Positions 1 to 12,844 of a DNA stretch of 64,000 bases are shown in pieces (positions within the stretch are counted from its first letter, which is position 1; every line of letters begins with the position of its first letter). The notes below the pieces were generated by a model that did not search any database, had not been told where the DNA came from, and was given only the letters and a program-made list of their open reading frames with translations. Where the stretch lies: contig JAJKFH010000238.1 in the NCBI GenBank assembly GCA_023333565.1, forward strand, positions 89,924-153,923, read 5' to 3'. The DNA comes from Puffinus mauretanicus. Its lineage: Eukaryota; Chordata; Aves; Procellariiformes; Procellariidae. A program made the translations under genes and the position numbers.

Positions 1-2894
1 AAAAGCCATGGAGTGAAATACATTTTCTGGATTAAACACAGAATTTCTTTACTTTGTGAAATCTATTCACTATCATATACTTTGCTAATTCTTCTGCCTA
101 AAACACATAAGTGAATTTGTAGGACAATTAAAATGAAATTGATTTAATTTCCTGGTTTTCTAATAACTTTCATTGCTTTTATTACTAGGTTTAAGTTTCT
201 GAAATCAGTGTTCTCTTCATTCTTTTCCATATTAATGAAAATTTTTAATTGGCAATAAACAATTTCTCCCTAACTGCTGAAGTGATGACAAATCAGAAAT
301 AAGAATGATTTTAAAAAAAAAAAAAAAATGTTATTTTTTCTACTTAAAAGTTCAAAAAGCTTGTGGATAATCCTCTTTATTCACTCTCACATCTTCTTTG
401 TTCTCTACAAAGTAAAAGGAAACTTCCCTTTTGGTAGTACTTAGAGTACTAGCAATGTTCCGAAGCTTTAAAGTATAACTGAAATAGGATTGTTAAGCCA
501 TTTAACACAAAAAAGACAACTAATAGACAGAGGAACTAGAGGTACTGTGATGTCTTAGAAAACTAGAGATTTCTTAAGCGTTGCTGCAAAGGTGTTAGAG
601 GGCAGTGATGTGTAAGTTTGAAAAAAAAAAAATGTCTTGATTAAAGCATGATTATCATTTATTAGACAGAAAAAGAAGTATTCATTCTTTCAAATTTCAA
701 GTGCAAGCACTCTGGATAGCTTTCTGGAGGTAGGAACTGGCACCTATATACAGAATTAAATAAAGAGGGTGGCTTTATGCATGACCCCTTCATTGTGAGC
801 AGCTTCAAAGCTGCCACTTGTTTAGTTGCGAACACAACAATTTTAGGGTCTGTGGTCTTGGGTCTGCTAAAAGCAATCCATGAAGAAATCCTCACCTGAT
901 TTATTGCAGCAGGAGTGGGGAAGAACTGCTTAAATTGTAACTGCGCATGCAACAATGTGGATGATGTCCTGAAATCCACCATGGTGAGTTGCCTAATGTA
1001 CCTTTAATTATGACACGTCTACCTTGTCTCCATTGCTCTGCCTGATCCTAATGATAGTTTGGAATATAGGTATGGAGACAAATGTCATGATAGCTCCTGA
1101 AAGGAAATCCAAGCTGTTGTTTTCTCCAGTAAAACTGTGACAAAATGCCCACTCTCTACAGATGTCCCACTGGGTTTTTATCACAAGGCTGCCCCATATC
1201 TCCTATGACTAATTTACCTTCTAGCAGAAACAATCTGCCAGGTAAGGAGTACTCACAGGAATGTAAATGCACTGCAACCTGCATTTAGATGAAATGAAGT
1301 GTTCCCTCCTCTCCCTGCCCGCTCCGCACCCTTTTCTTCAGAAGGAAAATCAGGAATCAACAGTGGAAAACCACACCGAAAGTGACAGGAGAAGCAAGTT
1401 GGTTAAGAGTATATCTCAGTAACCGCCATTCTGTCTTAAGACCTTTTCCAATACAAAAAACTCCTACTTGCTTCCGGTAAGATATCTGATAAGTTTCTGA
1501 TGAACTGCTCTGCTCTCATTCTGCTTGGTGAAGGGGTGAAAAGTGTCAGCCATTGCTTCCTGTCTTTTCTGAGAAACAGTGTTGCACTGTCTCCCATTAA
1601 GCCATTTCTTTCATAAATATGTATCTCCATACCATCTCTCTGACTTTTAAACCATCTAGATGATTGTTTTAAGTTATGTCAACAAATAGTTTTCTATCAC
1701 CACATGGGAGTACAATTCAATCTCAGCTTGCAGAATCTTCCATATAGTCCGTACTCCCTATCAGTGTAATGACAAATGGATTTGTGATCACTTCAAATAA
1801 ACAAGAATTTATAAATAAAATTCCCTACTTTGGAGAACAATTGTTGATTTCCTTTCCTGTGATTGAATATGAATACTTTTTAGGCAGAAAGGTTAGAGTA
1901 AAATGAACATGAATATGACTGTCTTGTTCAAATAAATACTTAAGTTTTTATCAAAAGACTGTTTCCTCAAGTTATTAGATTGATGCGTATTTACATTTTA
2001 AATTTTTGTTCCCCAGACAATTTTGAACTTTCTAAGTATCTTTCTTCGATATTTTTTTATATACATTATGTGTTTAAATTTAAATCTTTAGCATAATTGC
2101 AGTAGTTTCCAGTTTTATTTTTTCTGAATGCTCTGCCTGTTTTTAGGTAGCTAGCACACATATATTTCCCTGCTGTGTTACTAGTCAACTGGACAATTCC
2201 TCTGATACTCCAACCATAGAACAAGGTGCTCTACACCTAAGGGTAAATCTAGATTTGATTCATTAAATAGTTACTCTGTGATATTCTGTTTTAGTTTTGA
2301 AATCAAACTTGTTGCTAGAAGTTTGGGTTTTGTGAGTTCCATTCTTCCCCTGCTGCCCCGGTTATATATATATATATATACACAAGTAAGGCTGTTCCTC
2401 TGTCACGGGAAGCAGCAAACTCATCATGTCAAATCTCACATAAGCCAAATCAATGAAGTGACGAGGTCTCTGTTTAGGACAATTGCTTGTATTTAAGTTG
2501 AAAGTGAGCTCTTGTCCTGCAGCTTACCCAAACTGATCGTAAATCAAATCACTTAATATTTTATTTTTTTTAATTATGTTTTCTAAATAAACTTATGGGA
2601 AACTATTAAAAGGGTTTTGTTGCATTCTTCTGGCTTTCCTACTACAGCTCACCACTGACATTACCTGTGTGGCAAATCTTATTAGAAAAGTCAAAATCCT
2701 TTAACCTTGCAGTATCTGATAGCTAGATTGATTGTTGCTTGGACAGCATACAACTTTGTTTTACTCTAGATAGGAGGCTGAAGCACCTAGTGTTATTTTT
2801 GTCCTCTAACATAATTTTCCCTTCCTTTGTACAAGCCACATACTTCTTACCAGGCAAGCAGATGTGCAATAAGGGTATCTTCCTGAATTCCATA
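1..2894. other. AT-rich unique sequence, no gene seen
   Basis: No repeat family or coding exon is recognised here. It holds an A-run at 313-328 and a short (TA)n tract at 2362-2380. The open frames present are short, have no recognisable domain and are typical of AT-rich noncoding DNA. Confidence 0.6.
2362..2380. repeat. (TA)n microsatellite
   Basis: About nine TA dinucleotides in a row, directly followed by CACA. Confidence 0.9.
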
Positions 2895-4750
2895 AAAAGA
2901 AATTACATTTCTAGCCAGGGACATCAAGGGCAACAAGAAAAGCTTCTAAAGGTACGTCAGGGATAAAAGGACGACTAGGGAAAATGTGGGCCCTCTCCAG
3001 AACGAAGTGGGAGATCTGGTTACCTGGGATACAGAGAAGGCTGAGGTACTCAATGTCTTTTTTGCCTCGGTCTTCACCAGCAAGTGCTCAAGGCTCACAG
3101 CCAAAGCCACAGAAGGCAAAGGCAGGGACTGGGAGAACAAAGAGCCGCCCACTGTAGGAGAAGATCAGGTTCAAGACTGTCTAAGGAACCTGAAGGTGCA
3201 CAAGTCCATGGGACCCAATGAGATCCATCCGCAGGTCCTGAAGGAAGATGAAGTTGCTAAGCCACTATCCATCATATTTGAGAAGTCGTGGCAGTCCGGT
3301 GAAGTCCCCACTGACTGGAAAAGGGGAAACATTACCCCCATTTTTAAAAAGGGAAAAAAGGAAGACCCAGGGAACGGCAGGCCAGTAATTCTCACCTCTG
3401 TGCCTGGGAAGATCATGGAACAGATCCTCCTGGAAGCTATGCTAAGGCATATGGAGGACAGGGAGGTGATTTGAGACAGCTGGCATGGCTTCACCAAGGG
3501 CAAGTCCTGCCTGACCAACCTAGTGGTCTTCTATGATGGAGTGACTACATCAGTGGACATGGGAAGGGCTACAGATGTCATCTATTTGGACCTCTGTAAT
3601 GCCTTTGACACAGTCCCCCACAACACCCTTCTCTCTAAACTGGAGAGGCATAGATTTGATGGGTGGACACTCTGGTGGGTGAGGAGTTGGTTGGATGGTC
3701 ACATCCAGAGAGTAGCAGTCAACGGCTCCATGTCCAGATGGAGATCAGTGACAAGTGGTGTCCTGCAGGGGTCCGTATTGGGACCAGTACTGTTTAATAT
3801 CTTCATCAATGACATAGACAGTGGCATCGAGTGCACCCTCAGCATGTTTGCAGATGACACCAAGCTGAGTGGTGTGGTTGACACATCTGAGGGATGGGAT
3901 GCCATCCAGAGGGACCTGGACAAGCTCAAGAAGTGGTCCCATGTGAACTTCATGAGGTTCAACAAGGGCAAGTGCAAGGTCCTGCACGTGGGTCGAGGCA
4001 AACCCCAGTACCAATACAGGCTGGGGGATGAAGGGATTGAGAGCAGCGCCACCGAGAAGGACTTGGGGGTACTGGTGGATGAAAAGCTGGACAAAAGCTG
4101 ACAAGGTGTGTTTGCAGCCCAGAAAACCAACTGTACCCTGGGCTGCATCAAAAGAAGCATGGCCAGCAGGTCAAGGGAGGTGATTCTGCCCCTCTACTCT
4201 GCTCTGGTGAGACCCCACCTGGAGTACTGTGTCCAGCTCTGGAGTCCTCAGCACAAGAAAGACATTGACCTGTTAGAGTGGGTCCAGAGGAGGGCCGCAA
4301 AAAATGATCAGGGGGATGGAACGTTTCTCCTATGAAGAAAGGCTGAGAGAGTCGAGGTTATTCAGCCTGGAGAAGAGAAGGCTTTAGGGAGACCTTATTG
4401 CAGCCTTTCAGTACCTAAAGGGGGCTTATAAGAAAGATGGGGACAAACTTTTTAGTAGGGCCTGTTGTGAAAGGACAAGGGGAAATGGTTTTAAACTAAA
4501 AGAGGGTAGATTTAGACTAGATATGAGGAAAAAATGTTTTATAATGAGGATGGTGAAACACTGGAACAGGTTGCCCAGAGAGGTGGTAGATGCCCCATCC
4601 CTGGGAACATTCAAGGTCAGGCTGGATGGGGCTCTGAGCAACCTGATCTAGTGAAGATGTCCTGCCCACAGCACAGGGGTTGGACTAGATAACCTTTAAT
4701 GGTGCCTTCCAACCCAACTAATGATTCTATGATTCTATGGTTCTATGATT
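2895..4750 (+). mobile_element. CR1 LINE, 5'-truncated copy (CR1-1)
   Basis: This is a CR1 non-LTR retrotransposon fragment of about 1.86 kb. It begins inside ORF2, just before the reverse transcriptase domain, and runs through the 3' UTR to the family-typical terminal repeats (ATTCTATG units at 4722-4750). 5' truncation is the usual outcome of target-primed reverse transcription. The segment 2931-3748 is nearly identical to 18253-19068 in CR1-B, although the homologous sequence on both sides is more diverged. No target-site duplication is evident, as is usual for CR1. Confidence 0.95.
2907..4651 (+). pseudogene. CR1-1 ORF2 remnant: reverse transcriptase and C-terminal domain
   Basis: The translation shows the CR1 reverse transcriptase blocks in order: [12 protein letters not shown] near 3200, the finger block ending [29 protein letters not shown] across 3484-3520, the [13 protein letters not shown] block near 3610, [15 protein letters not shown] near 3770, and the catalytic FADDTKLSG near 3850. 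The C-terminal part ([12 protein letters not shown], then SYEERLRES) follows. The frame used from 2986 to 4335 stays the same but is cut by TGA at 3472-3474 (CGA in CR1-B, so a likely CpG transition) and TGA at 4099-4101. An extra A in the A-run near 4300 shifts the frame, and a TAG near 4385 replaces a CAG. The natural stop is TAG at 4649-4651, after LSNLI. The N-terminal endonuclease is absent. It cannot make an active protein. Confidence 0.93.
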
Positions 4751-7700
4751 TTTTTGTGAATCAAAACCAAATCCATAAATATGACAGAAAGAAACCAGGA
4801 GAGGCAGTTTAAAAATCTCTAGCAAATACTTATTATCCTTTAAGACCCCTAAAACTTTATTATAAAATGAGAAAGTCGCTGAGATTACATTCTCACAACA
4901 TAAATTCCACTGGGCTTAGTTTCAGGTAATTTTAAATCATATGTATATGTTAATCAATTTATATATCTAGGAGATGATCATAGTACAGACATGCTGCATG
5001 TCGATTTCCACTCAGTGTCTTGTTAATATTCAACCATGACCAGTCACTAACTCTTTCTCTTGTTACCCTCTTGGGTATTTAATAAATAATGTCAAACCAT
5101 GCTAAGATATCTGATATGCTCTCCTACCTTTTATTTTTTTAAAAAAAAACTTCTTTCCAGCATTGGCAAAGCTACCTATCTGTTCTGAAAATTGCAATAC
5201 TTGAAAGGATCCCTCAAACTATCTGAAAGATCAGAGCACTGTAATCTGCAGACTCTTTCACATAATATAGTTAGAATTTGCTAATATCTTTTCATTTCCA
5301 TTGTAAATATTATTTTATTTAGAATTCCCTTACGGTTCAACCCAGTATTTTCTTGTTGCTTAAGTACCCTCCTTCCCTTCTTACCAATCTAACCAAACTT
5401 TTTCTTGAGTGGTTTACTTTATCCCAGTTCTAAGTATTTCTCCTCACTTCAATATCACTCATTCTTCAGTTTCTTTTCCCATTTCCTTGTCTGTTTTCTT
5501 CACATTTGTTCCACTTAAGCTGTATCATCAGACTTATTCCTTCTTCACCTGAATTATTTTATACTAGTGGCAAATTGATGACTAACTGCATCCAGTTTTT
5601 TGAATCCATATATATTTTGGCACTTTTTTTCCACAGTCTTCTAATACCTAGCATGTAATGCTCAAACTAGCAACATAACGATGATGAACCAATTGGACTG
5701 TTCATAAGTAATTTCAGTCTCCCAACTTTAAATATCCATACTATGTTGTTGGCATCATTAGGTGTGTGTAGGGAGATTAAAATACAGAGTGAGCAATATA
5801 CTGTGTTTGTAGTACCTCAGAAAACTTAGATAAGGAATGGGAGCCTGAAATTGAGCCTTAAGCTCTTCACACAGCACTAAGAGTCTGGACAAAAAGCAGT
5901 TCAGTGGTTTACCAGCAAGATATACTGAGTATTGAAACCTTCTCACTGCATAGAAAAGCAGAATACTTTTCTGAATCCAGTTTTTCTAGTTCAGCTGGGA
6001 AGGAAACACAGAGCTGAAACTCTGGTGGTCCACCAAGCTGCTTCCTAGAGAATTAGGAAAGATAAAATACAGTGAGAAATGCAAGATGTTCTTCAGAACA
6101 GGGGAAATATTACACACTTGGGAATTTGGTCATATCAATGAAGAGACTATTCATATTCGAAATTAGCATTCACATGTGTACAACACAATACAAGTATAAA
6201 CCTTGCTATTTCAGAAATATGGTATCAACAGTTGAGGGTAGTAGCAGTCCTTAGGGATGCATCCAGAGGAAAATAATATGCTGACTAATACTGTTGTATA
6301 GCTTATTTCCACTTTGCATCAGGTAAACTGTAATGTTAAATGTAATCAGGAAATGTTTTCACATTTTCTGTAATTGTGCTTTTCAGTGCTGAACAGTTTT
6401 CATCTTCCTTATGAAGAAATGATATATGGAGATGGGCCACATAGGCACATTGCAAAATCAGAGGCAGGCCAGACCTCTACTTACAATTTCTATATGCCTT
6501 TTAGACTGCACTTTACCTTAGCAGGGTGTCAGGCTTGGGAGATCTGTATCTCTGATCTGTCTCAACAGAGATATTTCAGAGCAGGGAGGCAGAGCAGGGC
6601 TGTGGTGGACCATCACACTAGCACCCTGAAGGCAGAGAAACTATTGATGATTCTATATTAGTGCCACAAACAGTAGCAGCTACAGGAAAGACTGAGATTT
6701 GCACATTTTCTGTACAACTGTTTGCAGTAACAGAGATGCTCATCCCTTGGTGCCAGGTGCTGAAGTCTCCCATGTCCAAAAGTTCAGTTTGGTATCTAGC
6801 TGTTTTGTGTAAAGATTTGTTTTTCTTACATATTTAATCAGCCACAACTTGTTATGGTTTATGCTCCTAGACCATAGCTCTATTAGCTATTGAAGACTTG
6901 TGCCAGAAAAAACAGTATCATTGTCAAGGTTTATCAATGTGCTTGGAGGACAAAAATAGCTGCACATACTTAAACTGCCAACAACAGATCAAGGGCAGCA
7001 CTGGGGTCAGGATAACTAACTGTCAACAGCTGTTGAAATACTCTCCACATGTGTACTAGCAGTATGCCAAAATACCAAATATCATGCAGGAATGCCAATA
7101 AATAGGATTACCTGTCAGCTTTTCAATTTTCATGTATATTCTGGCCTTTCTCCTCTTTTTCATACTAAAAGATTCTAGTCAGGTGTTTACTCTCAAACAG
7201 AACATATACGAGACCTGACTGAAAAAATAATTTCTAAATTTTCCATGTTTGCTATAACAGGCTAATCATGTGGTGTAACTTCAGATTATTTCACATTAAA
7301 TTACAGAACATATAGTTGCATATTACGGTGATGACTGAGTTATAATGTCTGGATTTTATAAACTGTTTTTTTCCAGCATTGGAAAGAAAACGATGTTTCT
7401 GAGAAGTTTAATGCTGTTTCACAGGGACAAATTCTGGCTGTCTTCACAAGATTTCATATTTGAGGAATATGAACATATGCATATACATCACCTGAAGTTG
7501 GCAGAACACAGCTGGGTTCTGAGAATCCAGGAAATTTCTATAGCAATTATGAGATAAGTGAATAATTAATCCAAGAGAATCTTTCATGGCTTATTCTAAA
7601 GTCTGATATATACTCCAGGTCAATTTATAAAGGTATTAATGAAAAAATACATGTTGTTTTTAAGGGCAAAAAAATAAGCCGTATGTTTTGAATCATAATT

Positions 7701-10700
7701 TGGAAAAGTACTTAAATCTTGTGAAGTTCTTTGGCTTCTTTCTTCTTCTTTAGAAATTTCAAAAGGTTCCTGACCATAAAGTGAGTTTTTTAACTACAGT
7801 ATATTCAAGTTAATTTTGGCCAGTATAGAAAAGCAGAAAGACTTTAAAAGATAATAAGTGTAAATGAGAAAAGAGATAAATGGGGAGTTATTGAGAGAAA
7901 AACAACACGATTTTGCTATCAGAGAGCAGAAAAGCTGAGAACTAGGAAAAATTAGAGAAAGAAGAATATTCTTTGGTTTTTAATCCAAATCAAGGTGATT
8001 GGAAACAGAACATTTAAAAATTACGTTGATTTCCATGTGGGCGGAATAAGCGGTGACTGATAATTATGCTAGAACAGTCCTGGATACAACTGACAGAGTT
8101 TCTTCCCCTGGAAAACTTTTCCATAAAATAAATAAGAAAGAGTTTGAAGAAAAATCCAGTGTATATATAATGCTATATATTATGCTATTACATTTACAAC
8201 TGTGCTATTAACCACTGCAATCTTATACATTAGTATAATACAAAAAAGAATTTAAAATCAACTTCTGTTGTAAAGGAAAACAGACAAAATAGATAATGCT
8301 ATACCTCAGGCCAGGCTATATATGATTGTTACAGTTTCAAAGGGAACATTATTATTATCTAAATTAGACTGTCTAGTCTTCTAAGAAAAAAAAAAGGAAG
8401 TGCTATAAAATATTGTAGCAACAACTTTTCAGCAGAACCTTAAAAATGAAATATACTTGATCATTTCATACATGACTTGCAGCCCTCCCTATCTGTGGCA
8501 GAAAAAGAAAAATAGCATTCAAAAATGTGTTTTCCTCTTCTAAAGATCCTACAGAGTTTTTTGTGTTTAGGCAGTCTTGAAATTTAACTCTTTCCCCTTC
8601 CAATTCTCTGTATTCATTTTCTCTCAACTTCTTTCTTGGCTTTGTCCTCTAAATTTCCTTTGTTCTTTTACTGGCTCTCTTCTTTTCTGAACTCTATGTT
8701 ACAGACTGTCATGACTCTTAGAACTAGATCATGTGGTGACAAAAAATACCTTCCTCTCAATCCTGTTTCTCTTATTATGTGTCTCTTTTGTGGCATCCTA
8801 TTGGAACCATTTTGTTGGGTTTTTTAAAATGATGTTTGTTTTCTGAGATTGACAGGTGTTGAGGCATAAGCCTTGCATGCTTGAGTTGAAGTTTGTCTTC
8901 CAGTTGAAAATCATTCTGGAATGTCAAAAGGATAGACTTTGTTATTCTAGACTGTTTGGGGATAGTATTCTATAAGATTTTTGGCAAAATATAGAGGTTT
9001 TTTTCTCTTACTAAATATAGATTTATTACATAAAGCAGAGGTGTGAGATCTTAGCATGAATATGCAGCAGAAGTATTTAAAAAACCCCACCTTGAATCTG
9101 GGCATAGAACAGACATGCCAGGAACAAATTTCTCCACTAATTCAATTTCTGAGCCAGATAAGTGCATTTATTACTTAATGATACATAATATTTGCTAAGT
9201 CTTTCAGAGATCCACAAGCATTTGAATCTTTATGCTCTTACTATATTCTGACCTATAACACCTAACCTTAGCTCCACGGGAACAGAGAAGACAGAAGACA
9301 GACACTGTCTGCAGAGAGTCAGTGACAAACACTTTATCAGGGTTTAATTATATTTTCCTCTTTTCATGTGAGAATTCAATACGGCTTTCATATCACACTG
9401 TATTGAAGGTCTTGGTTTACACGAGCTCAAGAGACTTCTGTAGGGCAATACGTCACCCAGTGGTAGGAGGAAATCAGAGGAAAGCATCTGAAACAGTAAT
9501 ATAAAGAGGATATTTTAAACAAGTAATTAAACCTTTGATATGTGGAATTCCACTGTTATTATTCAGGTTGTGATCCTGACAACAGAGCTAACCTCACTTC
9601 TCAATTAGTATATCTCACATGACTTTTGAAAGTTCTGTCAGCAATGCAGGAAAAGATAAACCAGAATAATGCTAAGAACTATATCTTTTAACACCACTAC
9701 AGGGCAGCATTACTAGAATCAAACAAAGTCATTATGATCAAGCTTTCATATCTGTGCAGTAAAAGAAATTATACCACCACAGGAAGCGCACAAAAGATAT
9801 ATTACTTTTTGCCTATGGGTAGATATTCTATTTGGCCTGCTTTTTCCTTAAGAACAGTGACAGATTGGAGCTATACTGGAGCCAATTCAAAGGTAGATGT
9901 TTTGCAGATATCCTTTTCTTACACAAACAGTACACTGTGAAGAATCCCAGGTGTCTTTACAACTTTACGGTTATGCACGAAATACTTAACAATAAGATCT
10001 ACTGTAGTCTGATATTAAAGTTCTAAATGTACTTACTAAGATAAAACCTTAAAGTCTGGCCAGTAGATCACAGTCACAGGTACCCTAGATACACATACCT
10101 TGTGCTCTATACTCTCCAATCCTTGCCACTGCTGTAGTCTCTCCACTCCTGTCTTATTTATAAACTGAGTCTTGGTACTATAGTATCATGGCTCTGTTCT
10201 TTTCTCACAGTCTGGCAACTGCCTTGCTGAGTCAAAGTTCAACTAAAGGTGGATGAATCACCAGAAAAACTGAAACTCAGGCATTATCATACAGACATAG
10301 AGAACTATGCTGAGGATAAATTAAAGTAAATGGAAAAACTCCCAAAGGGCTTTGGCTGTATTCAATTAGAGCTTAATTATAACTAAATGAGTGTCCCCAA
10401 GTGGTTTTAGTTCACTGAGGATCTAGGGAGTGAACAAGTATGTCTGGTGATGAAGTCTGACTTTATTAGTGCCATGATCTGTTTCTAGTGCAGTGGTCCT
10501 CAGCAAGCTGTGGTGAGTCTGCTTCTCCATCCATTAGTCATTTAAATTAATCAATCCTTAGAAATAATAAGATTCTGATGTCTTGCAGGGCAAGACAAAA
10601 TATTGTCACAAAATATTACACCTTATTTTGGCTTTTACAATAGATATATCAAATGAAACTAGTGGAACTAGGAGTAAAATCAGGCTGAACACAAATGAAA

Positions 10701-12830
10701 GCATCTTTGCATGGCAGGAAGCACAGTGCCAAATAATTCCTGCCAAAGGATGTTGTGAACAAAATTTCTGGGAAAGCCTCGGCAAGTTCAAGGAACAGAA
10801 ATCCAGTGGGGGTTACTAAAGACAGAGAAGTCATGTTAGGTTCATATATCCTATGAGCAGCAGTAGATTGGGAGAACACTAAGGGTAGGGAGAGTACCAG
10901 CTCCTGTTTTTTTCCACTAGTAGCTAGTTATGGCCATTTAGGAGACCTTGCAGATCTTTGCCTCTGTACGCAACGTAAGAAAAAAAATATGATGATTTTT
11001 CACCTAAGTGGAACTATCAGGCAGATACTTCGGAAATATTTACATCAACTATGTTTAAGATTGTGAGTACTAAACGAAAGTGTTGAATCTTCGCAGATGA
11101 ATGTTTTCTTCAAAATATCTTCTAATTTAAAGGGGCAAAATCAAGTCTGGACTCCTATATTGCAATGAGATTCAATAGAGAGTACATTCTATTATGATTA
11201 AGACTCTATCATGTAACTCAGAACTTGTGTAAAATAATCAGAATTTAGAAATTGCTGCTACTGCTTAGGGGAAGAAACACATTTTGAGAAGCTCTGAATC
11301 AGACTTACAGCAATGTTATCTAATGATTTACAACAGTGTAGGGAAAAAATATCAGTGAAGATTGTCATTTACTATGATTCATTGCTTACCATGCAAACTA
11401 CATATCAACCAGAGACTTGAAACCTTATTGATATTCTTCTTTCTGTTACTATTTTTGACACTCTTTTCTTTCTGATGTTGTTTAGTACAGAGAATTAGGT
11501 GTCTTTGTGTCATTATTTATGGAGTTAAATCAATAGGCAAAGATAACTTTCCTGATGTTTGTTTACTTCATAAGTATTTGTACTCAGTTACATTTTTTTC
11601 CTTAAAATGGCCTATAAAGTTGACACTGGAAGTTCTTTGGCTATAGAAATAAATTTTAAAATAATTTAAAACCTAAATATAACCTTTAAATTGAAGTAGA
11701 TGTCAGCTCCGTAGGAAGAATAACATATTTATAGAGGAAAGAAGAAGCAAGAGAAGGAAATAAGCTTTGAAAAAAGCATTAAAAAAAAAGACCAAACTTT
11801 AGCTTTCTAAAACAGCATTTTGTTTATTAACTTTTTTCTGGTAGTTGTCATTAATTTGTTTTATGTCTGTTGGGATCCTGACATGCTGAGACCTTTATAG
11901 TAGTAAAAAAAGACAGCATTCCCAAAGAATGCTGCTTAAGCATTACAAAAAGAGGTAGCATACAAGTGACAGTACACCTTCTTCAAATAATATGCAAAGG
12001 GATCTTGACTAGAAAGGCACTGAAAACTTGTGAGAGATAAAGCTTAGATAATTTCTGAAGAAATTTCATTTAAAAACATTTAAAAAGAGTCAAACTATAA
12101 CAGGAAAAGATGCCTCACATATGTCAAACAGAACCAAAAATTATCTAGCTGTTCTATCTGACTTTCTGATTTATGCTTTTTAAGTCTGTTACAGGTACCT
12201 TTGTTTACTACAATACAGATTCCACTCTCCCATGTGCTTGCAGTTCTGTAGTTCAGACCTGTTTTAACAGCCATAAATGTTATTGAGTGACACTAGGTTT
12301 AGATGTTTGCACTCTGATCTACCAGCTATCTATAGGTGTGCCAGTTAAGTGCAAATGCCTGTGTGCAAATAGCTATGCAGGTCTAATAATGTTGGGATTA
12401 ATTTCAGTACATTTTTTATAATTGTCCTCATTTCATTTAACACTTTATTTTATGGGTATTTTCATTCATAATAATTTTTGCATTATTTTATAATCAGTGA
12501 GTACCAGTGAGTATCAGTTCAGCATGTGTATTGATATGGGTAAGTAGTGTTATTACAGTAGCATCTGGTTTTGATATCTTTTTTACTGGCCTGCAGTCAC
12601 TTTGGTAAAATATTGAAAGCAAGTTTTCTAATTAGTTTAGCAAAAGCTTAATTTCCTCCTCAAACTTTTAAACCATTGAAACTTTTATAATATTACGTGC
12701 TGTTGTTATCAAGCTACAAATCAGTACTGAAAAAATTGAAGCAATGTAGTAAAAAATAAAATTTTGAAATAAAATTTAATCTTAACATGATGGAAAATAT
12801 TTCTGAGCTGAAACTTCCAAACCTATCCAT

Positions 12831-12844
12831 CTGTCTGTCTGTCT
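12831..12844. repeat. (CTGT)n short tandem repeat
   Basis: Three and a half CTGT units in a row, a short locus of low copy number. Confidence 0.7.

Noticed and set aside
662..982. 106-codon minus-strand frame
   Set aside because: No recognisable domain or supporting splice or promoter context. The length is within what chance gives in 64 kb on six frames.
10583..10879. 78-codon plus-strand frame after an acceptor-like TCTTGCAG
   Set aside because: It has overlapping open frames on both strands and no donor or recognised motif. It might be an ancient repeat, but I could not establish this.
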